In this document: positions 35,822-44,465 of the stretch, in pieces | Position numbering within the stretch: position 1 is the stretch's first letter | Layout of the letters: each line of letters opens with the position of its first letter | Notes under the pieces: model-generated | What the model saw: the letters and a program-made list of their open reading frames with translations, nothing else | Database searches by the model: none | What the model was told of the DNA's origin: nothing | Translations under genes and position numbers: made by a program | Assembly: GCF_903772925.1 (NCBI RefSeq) | Contig: NZ_LR812090.1 | Location: 748,629-812,628, forward strand | Length of the DNA: 64,000 nt | Origin: Alteromonas macleodii | GTDB taxonomy: Bacteria; Pseudomonadota; Gammaproteobacteria; Enterobacterales; Alteromonadaceae | Direction of reading: 5' to 3'

Positions 35822-37978
35822 TTACCACTTGTAAGTGAATTCTACAAAACCGTTCCTCGGGTTTCCAGGGAAGTGACCCGTGCGCTCAATAAAGCCTGAT
35901 TCTGCATACTCTTTATCAAAGAGGTTATCTACTCTAAACAGTACACTGTAGTTGTCTACTTCCCAAGTTATTGATGCATCGGCAATGAAATAGGACTTCA
36001 CGTTTTGCCCAGATAGACTCAATTGGTCGTCAACATAGTTTCCACCAAAGGCAAAGGCAAGATCCCATTCGGGAACTTGGTAACGCGTCCAGAAACCAAA
36101 TTGATTCTGAGGTGCATTAGCAAAGCGATCGCCTACACTGTTACTGATACCGCTACCACCATTGTCTGCTGTGATTCGAGCGTCGTTGTAACCATATGCT
36201 AGGCTTAAGATCCAATTTGGTGTTAAGTCAGTGATAACCTCAACTTCAAATCCATCACTGGTGACTTCACCCACCGCCGCAACGTTGTCAATGCCGTCAC
36301 CTTCAGGATCCTCACCGGTGGATTGAAGGATATTTTCTCGGGTTATTTGATACACGGCTAATCGCAGCAAGGTAGTTTCATCGAACAGTTCTGCATTTAT
36401 ACCGCCCTCGATAATATCTCCTGTGGTTGGCTCAAATGGTCCACCAGCTTCATCCTGCTGACTACTCACCGACTGAGGTTCATAAGAATCTGCCCATTGA
36501 CCATAAAGTGAAATATTAGTGCTAATTTTATAAATACCACCAACCCTGAAGCTTACGTTTGAATCGTCGAAAATGGCACTAGACGTTTCATCTTCAAACT
36601 GGTCGTAGCGCAAACCAGCAACAAAGGTAAACTGCTCCCAAGCGAGTTCATTCAGTACATAGGCACCGTTTCGCGTTTGCTCGGTTGTGCTCAATGGTCT
36701 GAATTGTACATTGTAGTTTTCAGACTGCGTTATACCGTAGTTAGGATTAGTAAGCGTTAGTGGAATGATATCTGATTCAAGTGAAGTTCCGCTTAGATAA
36801 CGAAGAACGAAATCCTGCTGAAAAGCCGCAGCACCTAAAAGCGCGTCCTCTTTTCCTTTATAAAGGTCAACGCCGAACGCCGTTCTATGGTCTGCACCCA
36901 ACCATTCGCCAGAATACACAAAGTTAACACCAAAGCTAATTTGTTCTTGTTCGCGTAATTGATCTCTGAACTCACGGCCAACAAGGTCTATGTTCCCATC
37001 TCCATCACTATCAATAAGCGCTCGTGGTTCGTGGTAGTTCTGCTCCTGTTCATTATCTATGTAGCGCAAACGTGTATCGTAGCTGATCGAATCACTCAAC
37101 TGTCCCTCTAGAGAAAGTTGAACAGAGTCAGAACGCAAGTTTAGAAAATCACTGGCTTCATTATGGTTCCAATCTATATCTGTGAGAAAGTTACCATTGT
37201 CGTCAACAGGCACGCCACGTAGTCGGTTAGCACCTAAATCTTGTGAGTAATGGGTGTATTGAAGCGTTAGCAACTGGCCTTGAAGGTCATATGTATAGCC
37301 AGAGTCGAAGATAAATACTTCACTGTCGCTGTTGTCGCGATAGGTATCTTGCTGCTCATAAAAAACACCAGCACGCGCATTTTGATTGTTATCAATCGCT
37401 CCATTTATTTCTGCTGAGCCACCAAAGCGAGAGTGTGAACCAGCGATGATCCTAGCATTGGCGTTGAAATCTGAGGTTGGCTTTTTAGTGACGTAGTTAA
37501 ATAAGCCACCTGGCGCGCCTGGTCCATAAAGCATACCAGCAGGCCCTTTCAAAAAGTCTACGCGTTCAATATTAAATAATTGAGGTACGTTGAAGCCTAC
37601 ATAAGGGTCTCCGCGTAAGCCATCGAAGAAGATTTCCTCTTGTCTGAAACCCCTGGCGGTTACACCGGCATAGCTAAATTGGCTAACACCAGCAATGTTA
37701 CGATAAATATCTTTTGCATTGCGCGCACCCTGATCGCGTATCAAGCTTTCGTTGATTGTAGTGATTTGTTGGGTCGAGTTAAGTGGGTCAACACTTAACT
37801 TACCTGTAGATGAGTTACCATTGCGATATAGATTGATCGCTCTACTAGTCACTACCACACGCTCTACTTGTTCGGATTTCGCGGGTGATATTTCACGTTT
37901 ATCCGAAGAGGTTTCAATGTCTTGTGATAAAGCAGGGGAGGTCAACGAAGCAGCTATTAACGCGGCTAAATATTTCAT
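35822..37978 (-). CDS. TonB-dependent siderophore receptor
   Basis: 718 residues from the ATG at 37978, which begins the signal peptide MKYLAALIAASLTSPALSQ; a TTG at 38029 would add 17 odd residues. A TonB box-like VERVVVTS lies near 40, then the plug (about 65-175, DIYRNIAGVSQFSYAGVTARGF, ERVDFLKGPAGMLYGPGAPGG) and a 22-strand barrel ending in FVEFTYKW, with the usual terminal aromatic. The DFLKGPAGMLYG block and LFNYVTKKP point to the FhuA/FpvA-type siderophore group. A Fur-box-like palindrome lies 67-85 nt upstream. The siderophore is unknown. Confidence 0.85.
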   Translation of the reverse strand: MKYLAALIAASLTSPALSQDIETSSDKREISPAKSEQVERVVVTSRAINLYRNGNSSTGKLSVDPLNSTQQITTINESLIRDQGARNAKDIYRNIAGVSQFSYAGVTARGFRQEEIFFDGLRGDPYVGFNVPQLFNIERVDFLKGPAGMLYGPGAPGGLFNYVTKKPTSDFNANARIIAGSHSRFGGSAEINGAIDNNQNARAGVFYEQQDTYRDNSDSEVFIFDSGYTYDLQGQLLTLQYTHYSQDLGANRLRGVPVDDNGNFLTDIDWNHNEASDFLNLRSDSVQLSLEGQLSDSISYDTRLRYIDNEQEQNYHEPRALIDSDGDGNIDLVGREFRDQLREQEQISFGVNFVYSGEWLGADHRTAFGVDLYKGKEDALLGAAAFQQDFVLRYLSGTSLESDIIPLTLTNPNYGITQSENYNVQFRPLSTTEQTRNGAYVLNELAWEQFTFVAGLRYDQFEDETSSAIFDDSNVSFRVGGIYKISTNISLYGQWADSYEPQSVSSQQDEAGGPFEPTTGDIIEGGINAELFDETTLLRLAVYQITRENILQSTGEDPEGDGIDNVAAVGEVTSDGFEVEVITDLTPNWILSLAYGYNDARITADNGGSGISNSVGDRFANAPQNQFGFWTRYQVPEWDLAFAFGGNYVDDQLSLSGQNVKSYFIADASITWEVDNYSVLFRVDNLFDKEYAESGFIERTGHFPGNPRNGFVEFTYKW

Positions 37979-38363
37979 TGCAAAAAAATCCAAGTGTTGT
38001 GTGATAAAAGGAGCGTGATGAAAAGCCAATACTTTAGTATAAATGATAACAGTTTTTATTATCGTTTATCTATAGTTGTATGCCATTTGTCGTGTTGTAA
38101 TCAATATCAGTAAGCGAGAGTTATGGTGTGCAGAAACGTATATGGATAGGTGTCAATTCGCATCAAAGTAAATTAGACCAATGTAGATGGAAACTTCATT
38201 ATTTTGGCGTATGGTTATAGAGTAGGTTTGATTTACGACAAAGCAATGTAGATCCACTTTATCTAATATCTGAGTATAAATTTGGCATATTGGAAGGGTG
38301 TGTCGCTGGTGTTAAGTCATGACACTTACAAAGGAGTTGGACTGAATTGGGCGTAACCGTTTT
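37979..38363. other. Divergent intergenic region, siderophore receptor / DUF454
   Basis: 385 nt, AT-rich, holding the Fur-box-like site at 38045-38063 and the promoters of both flanking genes. No gene or further repeat recognised. Confidence 0.55.
38045..38063 (-). promoter_or_regulatory. Fur-box-like operator of the siderophore receptor
   Basis: Plus-strand GATAACAGTTTTTATTATC matches 13 of 19 positions of the E. coli Fur consensus, with both outer arms (GATAA and ATTATC) intact. It lies 67-85 nt upstream of the receptor ATG, a sensible operator position. Confidence 0.6.
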
Positions 38364-38732
38364 ATGAAGAAAGTACTGTATTCAACACTAGGGCTGTTTT
38401 TAACGCTTCTTGGTATCATAGGCGCGTTTTTACCTGTAATGCCAACTACGGTATTTTTGATAGGCGCGCTTTTTTGTTTCACTAAATCTTCACCACGCCT
38501 TGAGAGTTGGCTTATTCAACACCCCAAATATGGGCCTAGTCTGGTTGCGTGGCGTAAACACGGTGCAATATCTAAAAAGGTAAAATGCATAGCGTGTTGC
38601 AGTATGCTGATAAGTTTTATTCTTATTTGTCTATTTGCATCCATGCCGATCCCCGCTTACATAGGCATTGCAGTGTTTATGGGAATAGGCGCATATTTCG
38701 TAGTTACGCGCCCCAATATCCCTGCTGTATAG
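38364..38732 (+). CDS. DUF454 (YbaN-like) inner-membrane protein
   Basis: 122 residues with three to four hydrophobic segments (about 7-25, 28-48, 78-95, 97-115). The N-terminal LGLFLTLLGIIGAFLPVMPTTVFLI is the DUF454 signature, followed by SSPRLESWLIQHPKYGPSL. No biochemical role is established for the family. It is convergent with the HMG-CoA reductase gene, stops 22 nt apart. Confidence 0.85.
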   Translation: MKKVLYSTLGLFLTLLGIIGAFLPVMPTTVFLIGALFCFTKSSPRLESWLIQHPKYGPSLVAWRKHGAISKKVKCIACCSMLISFILICLFASMPIPAYIGIAVFMGIGAYFVVTRPNIPAV

Positions 38733-38753
38733 CATCCCTGCTGTTGAGCGCCT

Positions 38754-39920
38754 TTATCGGTTTCTACCTAGTCGCTCGTGACTGTTCACCCATTCATCCG
38801 CAACTACAGCAGAACCAAGAGATAGATCCCCACATAGCACTGTCGCTGCAACTATCTCGGCAAACTTGTTAACGCTACCTCTTTCTGTACAGCCAAGTAC
38901 GCTTAAGCATTCGTTTTGTGTAGCCAAGCCGGTTCCGCCACCGTACGTAGCAACAATTAACGATGGAATCGTAACAGAGAAATAGTAATCTCCATTTGGC
39001 GTAATCTCAGCGTAGGTAAACCCGGCCGACGATTCAGCCACATTAGCTACATCCTGCCCGCAAGCGATGAACATAGCGGTGATGCCGTTGGCGAAGTGGG
39101 CACCATTGTTAACGCTACCGGCCATCATCGCGCCCATATTTGAATATTGACGCTGTTTAAACAAGGCTTCAGGCGGGCAATGCATAATCTCCGTCATAAG
39201 TTGCTTTGGTAGGGTGACTTCTGCGACAACGCGCTTTCCGCGGGTATGCAGCGAGTTTAAGTGCGAGTGCTTTTTATCGGTATCAAGGTTTGCTGCCAGC
39301 ACAAAGTGCTCAATAGGGCCCGAATAGTTTGCCTGTATCCACTCGCAGCCTGCTTTAGTGGCTTTGCTTACCATGTTTTGCCCAGCCGCATCACCACAGG
39401 TAAAGTTGAATCTAAGCCAACGAAGCTTAGAGACGGCATATTGCTCGATATCTCTAAGTTTCCCCACGCTGGTGGTGTTATCACAGGCGAGCTTTATGGC
39501 ATCGAAGTTCTGTTCGACCCATTTGCCAAATGCAAGGGCTTCTCGAGCACCAGAAAACGCAAACATAGGTGCTCGCTGCATGGCATCGTCAATAACAGTG
39601 GTGGTTACGCCCCCTGCTTCTCTTGTTAAACGCATACCTCTACTGTAGCTGGCTGTTAGCGTACCTTCTGTTGTTGCCATCGGAACATAGAATTCGCCTT
39701 TGGCGTACTCTCCATTTATCAAAATTGGGCCAGCAAAGCCAATAGGTACCTGTGCAACACCAGTGAAATTCTCGATATTTCCTGATAGTGAGTCGGGCGG
39801 TATGGAATAGTGAGCTAAATGATTGAGTTGAGTACCGGTTTCGCGCGAAATAAATTCGCGGCGGGTCTGGCTCATATCATGGGTATAGTCGTTATCTGAT
39901 GAACGCGGGATCTTCGGCAT
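38754..39920 (-). CDS. Class I-type hydroxymethylglutaryl-CoA reductase
   Basis: 388 residues, soluble, equivalent to the catalytic part of eukaryotic and archaeal class I enzymes. Visible motifs: ENFTGVAQVPIGFAGP, ATTEGTL with catalytic Glu85, TDKK followed by RGKRVVAEVTLP (catalytic Lys), CGQDVANVAES (catalytic Asp) and the C-terminal flap His381 in VNSHERLGRNR. All four catalytic positions are present, so it should be active: HMG-CoA + 2 NADPH to mevalonate, or the reverse. No other mevalonate-pathway gene is in the window. AAAGGAG lies 8 nt before the ATG. Its partner pathway is unknown. Confidence 0.88.
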   Translation of the reverse strand: MPKIPRSSDNDYTHDMSQTRREFISRETGTQLNHLAHYSIPPDSLSGNIENFTGVAQVPIGFAGPILINGEYAKGEFYVPMATTEGTLTASYSRGMRLTREAGGVTTTVIDDAMQRAPMFAFSGAREALAFGKWVEQNFDAIKLACDNTTSVGKLRDIEQYAVSKLRWLRFNFTCGDAAGQNMVSKATKAGCEWIQANYSGPIEHFVLAANLDTDKKHSHLNSLHTRGKRVVAEVTLPKQLMTEIMHCPPEALFKQRQYSNMGAMMAGSVNNGAHFANGITAMFIACGQDVANVAESSAGFTYAEITPNGDYYFSVTIPSLIVATYGGGTGLATQNECLSVLGCTERGSVNKFAEIVAATVLCGDLSLGSAVVADEWVNSHERLGRNR

Positions 39921-40172
39921 ATGGCCACTCCTTTTATTTTCATAATAGAAGTGCTGGTATCAGATGAACACTGTTTACAATTTATACATACAGATAAATG
40001 CAGCCTATAAAGAATTACCCATCAATTATGACGTCCTATCGTTTTGAAAAGAGGGGGAGTGAATAGCGCAGTTATATGCCTTGAATGTAAGATTTCATAA
40101 GCTGGAATAGTGTGAGTGTGACAACAGATTATGATGTAATGCGCGCTCTGTATAATGGACTTATGGATAATC

Positions 40173-42182
40173 ATGCCAAAGACACTTTTTAAGCCTTCAC
40201 TTTTCATCATGGCATTGTCAGCATTCAATTTACCTATATTTGCGCCTAACGCTTATGCTCATGAAGATGAACACGATGAGCACCATGAAGAAAAAGTCGA
40301 AAAAATAGTGGTTCAAGCAACGCGCTCAGGTCGCATAGCCGATGATCAGCCTGTTCGGGTTGAATTGATTAACCGAGAAGAAATTCAGGAAAAGGCAGCC
40401 ATGCGACCGGGCAATATTTCTATGTTGGTCGCCGAAACTGGTGGTGTGAGAATGCAAACCACATCGCCAGCCCTTGGTAGTGCAAATATTCGCTTGCAAG
40501 GTCTGTATGGCCGTTATACCCAGCTTTTATCTGACGGGCTACCACTTTACGGTAACCAATCAGCGTCAATTGGACTACTTCAAATTCCCCCTACAGACTT
40601 AGGGCGCGTTGAAATTATCAAAGGTTCCGCGTCATCTCTTTATGGTGGCTCAGCGCTTGGTGGTGTTATTAATCTTGTCTCTCGTCGCCCAAAAGATGAG
40701 TTTGAAGGAGAAGCGTTGGTGAATTTCACCACTCGTGACGGGCAAGACTTCACTACCTATATGGCAACGCCTTTCAGCGACAGCCTAAGTGGCTCGGTGA
40801 CTGCTGGTGCGCATCATCAAAGTGAGAAAGATCTTGATAACGACGGCTGGGCCGACTTGGCCGGCTATGAACGTTACACGGTAAGACCGCGTATTTTCTG
40901 GGAAGGAGATGAGGGCGAGCACCTTTATTTTACAACCGGTTATATGACGGAAAATCGCCAAGGTGGCACCGTAGGTGATGCAACTGTAGGAACCGGAGAA
41001 AATGCTGTCTCTTTTATTCGTGGGCTAGAGTCAGAGCGCATTGACAGTGGCCTTGTGTTCGAAAAGCCCCTTGGCGATACACTTACTCTTAATTCACGCT
41101 TTTCAGCAATGTCGCAAGAACATACGCATCAGTTCGGCAATGAGTTATCAGGCGTAGAAAGTGATCAACACGAAAGTTACCTCGCTGAGACTAGTTTGGC
41201 AGGCTATACAGACAAGAGTGATTGGTTGGTAGGAGTAGCCTATCAATCTAATATTTACGATTCGGATACCTTTGGGTCTTTTGATTACAGCTATGAGGTT
41301 CCAGGTATCTTCACCCAGCTGGATTATCAAATAAACGATGAATTGACAGCGTCAGTGAGTGCGAGGCTAGACGATCACAGTGAATATGGTACTCAATTTA
41401 GCCCACGAGTATCGTTTTTATATCGCCCAGGCGACGTGACAATAAGAGGCTCTTACGGAGAGGGCTATTTCGCCCCCACGCCTTTTGTTGAAGAAATCGA
41501 AGCTGCGGGGCTGTCGCGTTTATTACCAATAGATGGCCTTCAGGAAGAACAAGCGCAGACCGCATCTTTAGATGTTACTTATCGTTTTGATGATATTGAA
41601 ACCAGTCTTACCTTATTCGGCTCTAACGTTGATAACGTGACTCGCTTAGAAACTGTAGAAACGAGCGACGGGACACCGCCTACAAACGTACGCTTGGTAA
41701 ACGCAGAAGGTGAATCGAAAATTAGAGGTTCTGAAGTCTTACTTCGCTACTATTGGAAAGACCTGAAGTTGACCGCAAGCTATCTTTACTTAGACGCGAC
41801 AGAAGAAGTGCCCAACGCTAGTGGTAGGCGAGAGCTCGCGCTAACACCTCAGCATTCAGCTGGCTTTGTAGCTATGTGGGAGCAGCACGGCAAGTTTATG
41901 CTAGGTTTTGAGGCGTACTATACTGGCGTTCAGCGTGTAGACGATAACCCGTACATAACCCGTACCAAGCCTTATTGGCATTTAGGTTTACTCGGACAAA
42001 TAACAACAGGGCGCTACAGCTGGTTCTTAAATTTAGAAAACCTGCTTGATGTTCAGCAAACCGATGAGCACCCGTTATTGTTGCAGTCACAGGCACCAAG
42101 TGGACGTTGGACAACCGATATCTGGTCACGCAACGATGGTTTTGTTGCCAATGCAGGTGTTCGCATTAAATTTGGTGGATAG
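40173..42182 (+). CDS. TonB-dependent receptor with His-rich N-terminus
   Basis: 669 residues from the ATG at 40173; an ATG at 40155 is also possible. After the signal peptide (to NAYA) comes HEDEHDEHHEEK, a likely metal-binding tag, then a TonB box (VEKIVVQATRSGR), the plug (about 50-160, RLQGLYGRYTQLLSDGLPLYG, EIIKGSASSLYGGSALGG) and the barrel. The His-rich tag and BtuB-like plug suggest a metal, metallo-complex or vitamin B12-like ligand, as for zinc receptors of the ZnuD type; this is inference. Divergent from the reductase gene with a 252-nt gap, and convergent with the TPR gene. Confidence 0.8.
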   Translation: MPKTLFKPSLFIMALSAFNLPIFAPNAYAHEDEHDEHHEEKVEKIVVQATRSGRIADDQPVRVELINREEIQEKAAMRPGNISMLVAETGGVRMQTTSPALGSANIRLQGLYGRYTQLLSDGLPLYGNQSASIGLLQIPPTDLGRVEIIKGSASSLYGGSALGGVINLVSRRPKDEFEGEALVNFTTRDGQDFTTYMATPFSDSLSGSVTAGAHHQSEKDLDNDGWADLAGYERYTVRPRIFWEGDEGEHLYFTTGYMTENRQGGTVGDATVGTGENAVSFIRGLESERIDSGLVFEKPLGDTLTLNSRFSAMSQEHTHQFGNELSGVESDQHESYLAETSLAGYTDKSDWLVGVAYQSNIYDSDTFGSFDYSYEVPGIFTQLDYQINDELTASVSARLDDHSEYGTQFSPRVSFLYRPGDVTIRGSYGEGYFAPTPFVEEIEAAGLSRLLPIDGLQEEQAQTASLDVTYRFDDIETSLTLFGSNVDNVTRLETVETSDGTPPTNVRLVNAEGESKIRGSEVLLRYYWKDLKLTASYLYLDATEEVPNASGRRELALTPQHSAGFVAMWEQHGKFMLGFEAYYTGVQRVDDNPYITRTKPYWHLGLLGQITTGRYSWFLNLENLLDVQQTDEHPLLLQSQAPSGRWTTDIWSRNDGFVANAGVRIKFGG

Positions 42183-42292
42183 GAAGTAAACAAGACGCTG
42201 GCAGTCGGTGAAGATTGCAGAAAAAGCGACAAAGCCAAGGCTGTAAAGCGGCGTCAATTAAGCAGCATTAATTAAATGGCGTGGATTAAGCG

Positions 42293-42324
42293 AAGGTGGA
42301 AAGTTAATGACAACCTCCACCTTT
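42293..42324. terminator. Hairpin between convergent genes
   Basis: AAGGTGGA (42293-42300) / TCCACCTT (42316-42323), perfect 8 bp, with a possible inner GTT/AAC extension, lying between a plus-strand and a minus-strand stop codon. T-tracts are short on both sides. Confidence 0.5.
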
Positions 42325-42346
42325 ACTTATCAAGCTGCTATGTAAA

Positions 42347-42997
42347 CTAAGCTTTAGTATCTAATCTTGCTTGAAGGGCAGCGATTTCTTCCCTGCGCTT
42401 TTTATCTGCTAGCGGGCGATTAGCTTTTTCAGGCGCGTTTTGGGCACGACTTAAAAAAGCCTGGGCCTTTTCATATTCTCCATCGTCAAAAAGGTACTCG
42501 GCATAAAAGAAGTTTTGATCCATACCTTGCGGATTAATTTCAAGTGCACGCTTAAACAGCTTTTCAGCTTTTTTGTCACTACCAAAACTCACAGGCCAGC
42601 CCGGCACTTTGTGATAAAGCGCGGCTAGTACGGTTAGTGCCGTTCCGTCTAGAACTGATTCTTCTTTTTCGATGGCGCGTTCTAAATTTTCTTTCGCACT
42701 TTCAGCAAAGTCTAAGGCGCCTAACCCTCCTTTGGCACTTGCTGTGCTTGATTGAGAAATAGCCAACCAAGTAAGTGACTCTGCACTATTCTCGGATTGC
42801 TCTACGAGTTTTGTAGCTTGTTCGATAAGTTCTGAAAAAGCGCTAAGTTGCGCATCGCCCTCTAATTGATAGTTCACAGTTGCCCACTGTTGTTGAAGCA
42901 TAAGTAGCTCATCGGGTGACGCCGCTACCGGTGTGATAAGTGCCGCTGATGTTAATCCTGCGATAACAAGTGAGGAAAGTCGTTTTTTTATTGTCAT
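42347..42997 (-). CDS. Exported TPR protein
   Basis: 216 residues. Signal peptide to VAA-SPDE. The rest is helical with TPR-like repeats: SLTWLAISQSS, AKENLERAIEKEES, AEKLFKRALEINPQGMDQNFFYAEYLFDDGEYEKAQAFL; the last pair is clearest, near 140-185. It vaguely recalls TatT-type TPR proteins, and a GWPVSFGSDKKAEKLF segment would fit that. The function is unknown. It faces the His-rich receptor gene tail to tail, so co-regulation is not implied by operon structure. Confidence 0.7.
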   Translation of the reverse strand: MTIKKRLSSLVIAGLTSAALITPVAASPDELLMLQQQWATVNYQLEGDAQLSAFSELIEQATKLVEQSENSAESLTWLAISQSSTASAKGGLGALDFAESAKENLERAIEKEESVLDGTALTVLAALYHKVPGWPVSFGSDKKAEKLFKRALEINPQGMDQNFFYAEYLFDDGEYEKAQAFLSRAQNAPEKANRPLADKKRREEIAALQARLDTKA

Positions 42998-43326
42998 GAA
43001 AATACCGGATAAAAGAGTTTAATTAGATAAAGAGTATGGCCATTAGAGCGTAGCCACTACAGGTAAAGAAAGGCTGCATTTAATACTGAAGTTTGTTTAA
43101 CCCATTGTGAACAATATCGGTTTGCTCGCCCCGTTTTCTGAAGAGAAGGGAATAACTAATTGATATGTTTGTTAGTGCGAGCAGCACAAAAAATGAAGCT
43201 ACAAAGTGGGGTGTTTTCATTAGAGTTATTAGAAGAATTGAATGCAACGGACGTACAGTACCTTAACTCAGTTTCTGTGTCATCGGCTGATGATGGAATT
43301 TTATCCATGTTTTTTGTTGTTAGGGG

Positions 43327-43354
43327 TTCGCATTTCCTTCAATTCCTGTATAAT
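43327..43354 (+). promoter_or_regulatory. rplM-rpsI promoter
   Basis: Perfect -10 TATAAT at 43349-43354, 16 nt after a partial -35 TTCGCA (43327-43332). A start near 43361 gives a leader of about 130 nt. Confidence 0.6.
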
Positions 43355-43360
43355 TCGCGC

Positions 43361-43491
43361 CCTGCCCAGTTACGCCCACCTTTGGGAAGGTGGAAGAATC
43401 AGCCGGCTCGAAGGGGTCTTTGTGTTGATTTTAAGGTGATTTCTGGTGTTCAGAAATCAGTAACGACGATATTATTCGGGTGAATTTGAAA
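43361..43491 (+). promoter_or_regulatory. Structured leader of the rplM-rpsI mRNA
   Basis: Two perfect hairpins can form: CCACCTT-TGGG-AAGGTGG at about 43377-43394 and GATTTCTG-GTGTT-CAGAAATC at 43438-43458, the second ending 33 nt before the rplM start. In E. coli L13 represses its own operon through the leader, so an autoregulatory site is plausible here. I cannot confirm that the structure matches the known L13 leader. Confidence 0.45.
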
Positions 43492-43920
43492 ATGAAAACT
43501 TTTGTTGCTAAGCCAGAAACGGTACAACGTGACTGGTATGTGGTAGACGCCACAGACAAAACTCTAGGCCGTTTGGCTTCTGAAATCGCACTACGCCTTC
43601 GTGGTAAGCATAAGCCAGAGTACACACCTCACGTGGACACTGGTGATTACATCATCGTAATCAACGCTGAAAAAGTTGCGGTTACAGGCCGTAAAGCGCA
43701 AGACAAAATGTACTATGCGCACTCTGGTTACCCAGGTGGTCTTAAAGAGACAAACTTTGAAAAACTAATTGCTCACAAGCCAGAAATGGTTCTTGAAAAA
43801 GCAGTTAAAGGCATGTTGCCAAAAGGCCCTCTAGGTCGCGCAATGTTCCGTAAAATGAAAGTTTACGCTGGTGCAGAACACTCTCACGCAGCACAGCAAC
43901 CACAAGTTTTGGACATTTAA
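43492..43920 (+). CDS. rplM: 50S ribosomal protein L13
   Basis: 142 residues, exactly the E. coli length, starting [10 protein letters not shown] at the ATG 43492 (an ATT-rich upstream start 12 nt earlier is rejected). [37 protein letters not shown] and [19 protein letters not shown] are typical. Strong codon bias. rpsI follows 12 nt later. Confidence 0.97.
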   Translation: MKTFVAKPETVQRDWYVVDATDKTLGRLASEIALRLRGKHKPEYTPHVDTGDYIIVINAEKVAVTGRKAQDKMYYAHSGYPGGLKETNFEKLIAHKPEMVLEKAVKGMLPKGPLGRAMFRKMKVYAGAEHSHAAQQPQVLDI

Positions 43921-43932
43921 GGAGCTATTAAC

Positions 43933-44325
43933 ATGGCAGATACTCAATACTACGGCACAGGCCGCCGCAAAAGTTCTACTGCTCGTGTGTTCCTACGTCC
44001 AGGCACAGGTAGCATTAAAGTAAACCAACGCGCTCTTGACGAGTACTTTGGTCGTGAAACAGAGTGCATGGTTGTTCGTCAGCCACTTGAACTTGTTGAA
44101 ATGACTGAAAAGTTTGACGTATACATCACTGTTAAAGGTGGTGGTTCTAACGGTCAAGCGGGTGCAATCCGTCACGGTCTTACTCGTGCTCTTATGGAGT
44201 ATGATGAAGCACTACGTCCAGCACTTCGTAAAGCTGGCTTCGTTACTCGTGATGCACGTCGCGTTGAACGTAAGAAAGTTGGTCTACACAAAGCGCGTAA
44301 GCGTCCACAATTCTCAAAGCGTTAA
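43933..44325 (+). CDS. rpsI: 30S ribosomal protein S9
   Basis: 130 residues, E. coli length, with [16 protein letters not shown] at the start and the C-terminal basic tail [11 protein letters not shown] that reaches the P-site tRNA. AAGGAGC lies upstream of the ATG. Followed by a strong terminator, which marks the end of the conserved block before the sigma-factor cassette. Confidence 0.97.
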   Translation: MADTQYYGTGRRKSSTARVFLRPGTGSIKVNQRALDEYFGRETECMVVRQPLELVEMTEKFDVYITVKGGGSNGQAGAIRHGLTRALMEYDEALRPALRKAGFVTRDARRVERKKVGLHKARKRPQFSKR

Positions 44326-44346
44326 TTTTTACGTTTTTTGTATTGC

Positions 44347-44375
44347 AAAAACCCGGCTTATGCCGGGTTTTTTAT
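44347..44375 (+). terminator. Terminator after rpsI
   Basis: AAAACCCGGC, TTAT, GCCGGGTTTTTTATTTT: perfect stem with long T-tract. It isolates rplM-rpsI from the sigma gene. Confidence 0.92.
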
Positions 44376-44405
44376 TTTCTGGCTAGAAATAAAATAAAAA
44401 AAGGT

Positions 44406-44434
44406 GGAGGGATTTATGCTTCACTGCGTATTAA
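44406..44434 (+). promoter_or_regulatory. Bipartite promoter-like element, copy 1 (before the ECF sigma gene)
   Basis: GGAGGG (44406-44411), 12 nt, CTGCGTATTAA (44424-44434), ending 31 nt before the GTG. The same two words with the same spacing occur at 46020-46048 before the receptor gene. The CGT in the downstream half resembles the -10 of several iron-starvation-type ECF promoters. Probably the recognition site of this sigma factor. Confidence 0.65.
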
Positions 44435-44465
44435 TAAGTAGGCCAGAAATGAATGAAGAATCAGT

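Larger units (their letters stand above)
42998..43491. other. Intergenic region upstream of rplM
   Basis: 494 nt. The right part holds the rplM promoter and structured leader. An open frame of 107 codons at 43160-43483 runs across the promoter and both leader hairpins, has no good ribosome binding site and resembles nothing, so I leave it out. The part 42998-43320 shows no feature that I recognise. Confidence 0.55.

Noticed and set aside
40160..40181. Fur box at the start of the His-rich receptor
   Set aside because: GATAATCAT matches half of the consensus, but the full 19-mer agrees at only about 11 positions and overlaps the start codon.
43160..43483. Open frame of 107 codons before rplM
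   Set aside because: It spans the TATAAT promoter and both leader hairpins, has no convincing ribosome binding site and no protein-like features.
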